DNA of 64,000 bases from Otis tarda (taxonomy: Eukaryota > Chordata > Aves > Otidiformes > Otididae). The stretch's first letter is position 1, and each line of letters begins with the position of its first letter. The translations under genes and the position numbers were made by a program. Below, piece by piece: positions 61,763 through 64,000 of the stretch. The notes beneath the pieces were generated by a model, which saw only the letters and a list, made by a program, of their open reading frames with translations, was not told the origin of the DNA and made no database searches. Location of the stretch: assembly GCA_026413225.1 (NCBI GenBank), contig CM048552.1, positions 166,978,053 to 167,042,052 of the forward strand. Reading direction: 5' to 3'.

Positions 61763-62907
61763 ATACATAGTTTAGCCCCACTTGGGACAAAGCTATGCAG
61801 CCTGTTGCTCACTCCACGCATCCTGCAAGGGAACAGTGAGAGATAATATAAGAAAAAAAAAAACTCGAGGTTTGAGATAAGGACAGGGAGAGATTCTTAA
61901 AGTTAACATTATGGGCACACAGACCAGACTTGGGAAAACTATTTGTTTATTGCTAAAATCAAAGCAAGATAAAGAGAAAGAAAACAAAGTAACTTCCTTC
62001 CACCTCTCCCTCTTCCTGGGCTTAATTTTATGTTCAATTATCTCTTCCTCCTTGCCCTCTCTGAGCAGCACAGGGGGGAACAGGGGACGAGGGTTATGGT
62101 CAGTTGATCACATGTCACTTTGCAACACTCATTCCTCCTCAGGGGAAGAACTCACATTCCTCCCCTGCTCCTTCGTGGGGTCCCTCCCACAGGCTACATT
62201 ACTTGATAAACTGCTCTGCTGTGGGTCATTTTTCCATGGGGTGCAGTGCCTCCAGAATGGCTGCCCCAATGGAGGCCCTCCATGGGCCACAGCCTCCTTC
62301 AGGCATCTGCCTGCCCCGACGTGGGGTCCTCCACAGGCTGCAGGTGGATCTCTGCTCCTCCGTGGACCTCCATGGGCTGCCTGCTTCACTATGGGCTGCA
62401 CAGCAAGCTGCAGGGGAATCTTGGCCAGGAGCCGCATTACTCCTCCCCCTCCTTTCTGAACTGACCTTGGCATCTACAGCCATTCCTCTCACAAAAAAAA
62501 AAATCTTCACAATTGTCTCAGGCAGATGCCTCTCAGGTTCTCTTGACATTTCCTCTCCACTTCTTGCAGCTGCGCTGGGCCGAATTGGGCTCACGTGGCT
62601 ACACAGCGGGAGGCCAGAAGGTGAGAGCTGCAAGACCCACAAGGCTCACACCTCCCCCCCTCTGCCCACACTTCAGCTTCTTCACATCTGCTTCTTCTTC
62701 TTTTTTTTTTTATTTTTTTTTTCCCCTTCTTAAATATGTTATTGTAGAGGCATTATCACTGAACATTCTGCTACCAATTGCCTCAGCCCTGGCCAGCGGC
62801 AGGTCCAGCCTAGGCCCAGCTGAGTCCACTGGACAAAGAGGAAATTTCTAGCAGCTTCTTACAGAACATGTCACCATAGCTCCCTGTCACTAAGCAAAAC
62901 CAACACA
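61763..62907 (-). mobile_element. Solo LTR, long-LTR family, minus strand
   Basis: Reverse-orientation copy aligning nearly end to end with 5964-7129. Plus-strand pieces are 'tagtttagccccacttggga' near the start, the complement of the AATAAA region ('tttattgctaaaatcaaagc', 61947 on), the complement of the CTGCAGCC repeat units and, near 62730, the TATTTAAG complement within 'cttcttaaatatgttattgt'. It ends 'caaaaccaacaca'. The 5' TG has decayed and no target duplication could be confirmed. Long frames in several registers overlap one another and are not genes. Confidence 0.8.
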
Positions 62908-63419
62908 ACATGAAAATCAACAGTAAATAAATTGTTTTTCTAGCTCTGAATACTGAATTTCTTTTCCTGTTGGATATAAACCTCAGAACTTCTCATTGTA
63001 TCTCCTGATTTCCTACAATAGATATTAACTAGGAAATAATTGAATTCACTCAGAAATCACAAAATATATTCTGCCTCAAGCACTGGAAGAAGTTGTCACT
63101 TGTCCTTCAAATACCTTATTATTGCTGTCTTGTAAAAAAGTGCAAAAATCCTGATATTACACTTTGACTTCTGCGTAGCATATTATTTTAGTATGCTAAG
63201 CTAGCTTGGAAGTGTTCCATTTTTATAGATGGTGGTTCCTTAATTACCTTTAAGTAGTCTATTAATGAAAAAAAAAAGGAAAATTATTTTAGTGTCACTA
63301 AAAATATCCTTTGTCAACTTTCTATTTTGCTTTAATTACTCTTCAGAATATTTGAGCTTTTAAAGAGAACTAATCACTATAGTTTCTACAAAGGGGAATC
63401 ATATCTTTTTCTGTTAGAA
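62908..63419. other. AT-rich unique sequence
   Basis: Nothing recognised. Confidence 0.45.
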
Positions 63420-63845
63420 TTCTTAGAACCTGTCAACAAAATACTATGTAAAGACAAAACAGGCAACATAATTTATGTAGGCTTCCAAAAACCTTTTGAT
63501 AAGATGCCATGCAAGAAACTACTACAGAAAATGAATAATCATAGATGAAGGTTATGCAGTTTTCTCACATATCAAAAAATGTATGGAATACTTAAAGCAA
63601 AAATAAATATAGATGATCGATTTTCAGTATAACAAAAGAGTAATAATAAGATATTTTGAGGTTATGTAGTAGTTTCATGTAATTACCTATTTTCATAAAT
63701 GACCTAGAAATGAAGTTAATCGTGAAGCAAGAAAATTTCCAGAAATATATATATATTTTTTTTTAAATTGATCAGTTATAGACACATTGAAAAAGTCCAG
63801 GAGGTATTACTGCAAAACATTGTATTTTGAAGGAAATACTAGGGT
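63420..63845 (+). mobile_element. Ancient CR1-type LINE RT remnant
   Basis: Codons from 63465 read NIIYVGFQKPFDKMPCKKLL, matching the CR1/L3-type palm motif (D-F-x-K-A-F-D-x-V-P-H-x-x-L-L). About 200 bp on, 'cctattttcataaatgacct' (63687 on) corresponds to the F-I-N-D-L region that precedes the catalytic box. The order and spacing fit one reverse transcriptase, but the sequence between is decayed and AT-rich, so it is much older than the other CR1 copies. The catalytic box is not readable. Confidence 0.65.
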
Positions 63846-64000
63846 TGCTAACATATTTTCTAGGAAAATAGATTAGGATATTTAAAAATATATTAACTTA
63901 CTTTATTAGAATTAATATATATTTCTATTTGCAGCATGTCTTTTCTCAGTCTTAATTCACAGAAATGAGGAGGCAATCAATCTAAACAGAAAATTAAAAA
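63846..64000. other. AT-rich unique sequence to window end
   Basis: Nothing recognised. Confidence 0.4.

Noticed and set aside
1..64000. tRNA, rRNA, CRISPR, phage or operon-type system
   Set aside because: I saw no cloverleaf, rRNA segment, direct-repeat/spacer array or run of adjacent same-strand genes; all coding content is retrotransposon-derived.

Overview
This window is vertebrate nuclear DNA and almost certainly from a bird. Its repeats are CR1 LINEs whose 3' tails end in short ATTCTATG tandem copies, plus several solo LTRs of the ERVL kind flanked by 5-bp target duplications. The unique DNA between them is AT-rich. I cannot name the species. I see no convincing host gene, exon, tRNA, rRNA, CRISPR array or bacterial-type operon; most short open frames lie in LTRs or read CR1 in the wrong frame. 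The window looks like a gene desert or the inside of a large intron, built up by repeated retrotransposon insertion.

Layout. 1-3.1 kb: a CR1 tail, a decayed LTR and an old CR1 with endonuclease and reverse-transcriptase remnants. 4.1-11 kb: an LTR-rich cluster (4125-5194, 5964-7129, 7507-8115, 10396-10980) with a 26-bp-arm inverted repeat and a truncated CR1. 11-27 kb: mostly unique AT-rich DNA with one copy each of two unclassified dispersed repeats, an LTR at 18.2 kb and LTR remnants at 23.1 and 25.1 kb. 27.2-29.65 kb: the best-preserved CR1, one reading frame with only two in-frame stops. 30.4 kb: second copy of dispersed repeat A. 32.7-38.2 kb: a minus-strand CR1, an LTR, then a nested stack in which an old plus-strand CR1 is split by a minus-strand CR1 and by an LTR. 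41 kb: second copy of dispersed repeat B, inverted. 42 kb: decayed CR1. 46.2, 53.6 and 61.8 kb: more copies of the long LTR family. 48.9 kb: a short LTR with alpharetrovirus-like promoter spacing. 56 kb: an ERVL-type LTR. 58.3-59.7 kb: a CR1 interrupted by an inverted CR1. 63.4-63.85 kb: a very old CR1-type reverse-transcriptase remnant.

No genes here work together in a pathway. The only protein-coding content is decayed retrotransposon endonuclease and reverse transcriptase, none of it intact. The main interest is insertion history: nested elements, structural variants within one LTR family (loss of the TATA-bearing or poly(A)-bearing part), two unclassified repeat families, and several near-perfect inverted repeats.
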